Assembly: GCA_015852425.1 (NCBI GenBank)
Contig: JAAAIG010000303.1
Span: 5,898-40,433 of the forward strand
Direction: 5' to 3'
Source of the DNA: Gryganskiella cystojenkinii
Lineage: Eukaryota; Mortierellomycota; Mortierellomycetes; Mortierellales; Mortierellaceae
Length of the DNA: 34,536 nt
Shown: positions 32,495 through 34,536 of the stretch, piece by piece
Layout of the letters: the number at the start of each line of letters is the position of its first letter
Numbering within the stretch: the stretch's first letter is position 1
Position numbers and translations under genes: made by a program
Notes under the pieces: generated by a model
Databases searched by the model: none
Told to the model about the DNA's origin: nothing
The model's input: only the letters and a program-made list of their open reading frames with translations

Positions 32495-34393
32495 ATGGGA
32501 GTAGCTAAGTCTTACGAACCTACTAAAGATTGCAAAGCCATCAAACTTGTTGATCCACAGAAAGAAGGTCCATGCGAAATTGATGGATCTGCCGTTTCTT
32601 ACATGAGGCTCAAGACCACAGAGGGACGGTTACTGCTCAAGCAGTTGAAAAATATGGCCAAGGAAGATGTCTCTGTTGGAATTCCTGGTCCTGCCCTTCG
32701 TCTTGCCCACTGGGATCAAGAATCGTGGTCCTTTCCCCTCGCTGTGTCGACCAAGGGTGTCACATCGGACCTGTCTGCACCGCATTTGTCTACGGCTCCG
32801 ATCTCGCCTTTGACTTTCAACACTTCGACCAACTCAACAGCCACTCAGCATGCATCATCGTCCTCGAGCCCACTCTCTGCGGTACCAGTCCCTCCCTCCA
32901 CGGCGCTGTCGCCTCGTTCACAACTTCCGACAGATATTTATCCCGAACTGAACTCAGCTCGTGATGTTGTTTGGCCACTCTTAGCCAACGTCCTGAACAA
33001 GATGTATGACAGATTTTACAAAAAGTCAGAAGATTTTATTCACTATGACGGTCCACCAACAACACAAAAAGCCTTTGCGCACGAGAGACGACGACGAGCT
33101 GCAGCGAAACAACACCTCAAGCTATCCCAGCATATCAGAACCGCCGAAACCCGACTGACACAGATGGAGGAGAAACCCAACTTATCCAACAGCCAGGTCA
33201 CTCGATTCAAGTCGTTTCTCAGCAAGGTCCTGTTCCCCTGCTGGATAGGAACCCGCGGCGTGAATCCCCGGGCGACAAGGGCCATCGTCAACGAACTCCA
33301 AGAGTGTCACGGTTGGAAAGCTCACCTGTGTGCTGGTCAGTTCGATGTCTGTGCCGGCAAGAAGGCACGAGAGAACCCAAATCTCTCAGTCGTCTCAACC
33401 GACAGTGATCTCATGTTCGTAGGCGCCAAACAACTCATCAGATTTCAACCGAAAGGGACACGCTTTTACTGCTACCCTATCGAGAAGATTATTGGCCACT
33501 GTGGACTCAAAACGCCGGAAGAGTGGGTCGCTGCAGCTGTTGTCAGTCTAAACGACTATGATCCGAGTGTCGGGCGGACTTCTTTCAAAAAAGCTGTCAG
33601 GGAGATCAAGGCCATCAGTACATCATGGAAATACAAGAAAACTGGGGATGGCTCTACCGAACGCATCGTAATCGAATTCTGCAGGAAAAAAGGTGTCGAT
33701 ATTAGCACTGTCCACAACTCTATCAGCAGCTTTGTTGAGCTGAAGGAGACAACAATTGAAGGCCATCAACCGGGTACAGATGAGCTCGACGAGTCGATAC
33801 GTAGGATCATTTGGCGCGTAGAAGCGTTAACACGTCGGTAAAGAAAGCCACGAAAAATTTAAAATTGTCGTAAAAAGCTGCCGCACTATTCCATACATTA
33901 ACAACGTCCTTGTTTTTGCCCTCATATTAGTTGTCGCCAGCAACACCAGATCGAACATGAACTAAAATCTATATTCGATGCAGATTCGTCCCATGTCTCC
34001 TCTACATCCAGCCCGACAACGACGACGGACAGTGTCGTCAGGATGCTCGACCTTGGTTCAAGTCTCGCAGGCTCCAGCCGCCATCTCAACCAAGAATCAC
34101 CATTTGTGCCGTCTGCAACTAAATTCTCGTCTTCTGTAGAGACCGCCATCGCGAGCTTGCTCTCACTTCATCAAGGAGAGTCAAATACAATTCTCGGTAG
34201 CTCACCCCCCTCGGTGCCTACACCTCGTCCCAAAGCCGTCGCAAACGATATCGCCAAAGTGATGGCCTTCCGCCTGTCAGAATCAGGATGTGGTACAACC
34301 ACCGGCCCATATCCGTCCACGATAGCACCAGTAGTGTCCAGCAACGGTCAAACCACTGTGGTTCACGGCAAAAAGAAGCATGTACGAGGGTAA
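32495..34393 (+). CDS. XPG/FEN1-like (PIN-fold) nuclease-family protein with altered active site
   Basis: I propose two coding exons, 32495-33837 and 33931-34393, for 601 aa. The 93-nt intron begins gtaaag, ends attag, and the join reads VEALTR|RCRQQHQIEHELKSIF. The protein starts MGV, as XPG-family enzymes do, then KSYEPT, with PCEIDGSAV carrying the first metal-binding Asp (Asp30). A Ser/Thr/Pro linker lies at about 100-155. The XPG-I-like segment contains LCAGQFDVCAG and VVSTDSDLMFVGAKQL (Asp303, Asp305), followed by HCGLKTPEEWVAAAVVSLND, resembling the helix-hairpin region. In FEN1 the GEAE motif supplies two Glu; here it is GQFD, so the first is Gln282. The N-terminal segment between MGV and YEPT also looks about ten residues short. 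The C-terminal tail is Ser/Thr-rich and ends GKKKHVRG, possibly nuclear. A donor-like gtaagc overlaps the last stop, so more exons could follow. A leader intron (32361-32493) is likely. Confidence 0.68.
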
Positions 34394-34476
34394 GCTCAGT
34401 TGCACTGTCTGTTTCTTCAAGTTATACCAGGAATAATGTGTCCAATCAAGGAAAGTTTCTCCTTCTCATCCTCCTG

Positions 34477-34486
34477 TCTCTTTTTA

Positions 34487-34536
<50 letters not shown>
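34477..34536. repeat. (TC)n microsatellite at the window end
   Basis: Alternating tc repeats, with two ttt interruptions, run to the last base of the window, so the true length is unknown. Confidence 0.95.

Overview
This window is nuclear DNA from a filamentous fungus, most likely Mortierellomycotina (Mortierella/Linnemannia-like). Genes are split by short GT...AG introns of about 80-350 nt, several leaders are CT-rich, and a tRNA-Leu with a long variable arm ends in an oligo-T pol III terminator. The strongest taxonomic pointer is the delta-9 desaturase with a fused C-terminal cytochrome b5 domain, which reads very like the Mortierella alpina Ole proteins as I remember them; no search was run. 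|| Layout: an intronless F-box/LRR-like gene (643-2742, +); MBF1 (3914-4716, +, 2 exons); a decayed DIRS-like retrotransposon relic (about 5816-6979) followed by a perfect 133-bp inverted repeat (7155-7469); a small-subunit catalase (8134-10133, +, 4 exons); a large SH3-TBC protein (10849-15128, +, 4 exons); a small protein with two Cys3His modules (16464-16938, +, 2 exons); a PQ-loop membrane protein (17550-18449, +); an unassigned ORF (18775-19209, +); peroxisomal-type acyl-CoA oxidase (19256-21696, -, 5 exons); tRNA-Leu(UAG) (22498-22579, +); delta-9 desaturase (22872-24501, -, 3 exons); a secreted eight-cysteine GPI-anchor-type protein (26924-27599, +, 2 exons); a small acidic protein (29817-30227, -); and an XPG/FEN1-like nuclease-family gene with altered active-site residues (32495-34393, +, 2 coding exons). 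The 2-2.5 kb gaps in the right half hold no gene I can support. || Joint roles: acyl-CoA oxidase makes H2O2 while shortening acyl-CoA, catalase removes H2O2, and the desaturase makes oleoyl-CoA, so three lipid/peroxide genes lie within 16.4 kb. They are separated by unrelated genes, so this is proximity rather than an operon. The least explained signals are the perfect hairpin beside the DIRS relic, the tandem Cys3His protein, and the degenerate XPG-like protein. All exon joins were read by eye from splice signals and frame continuity.
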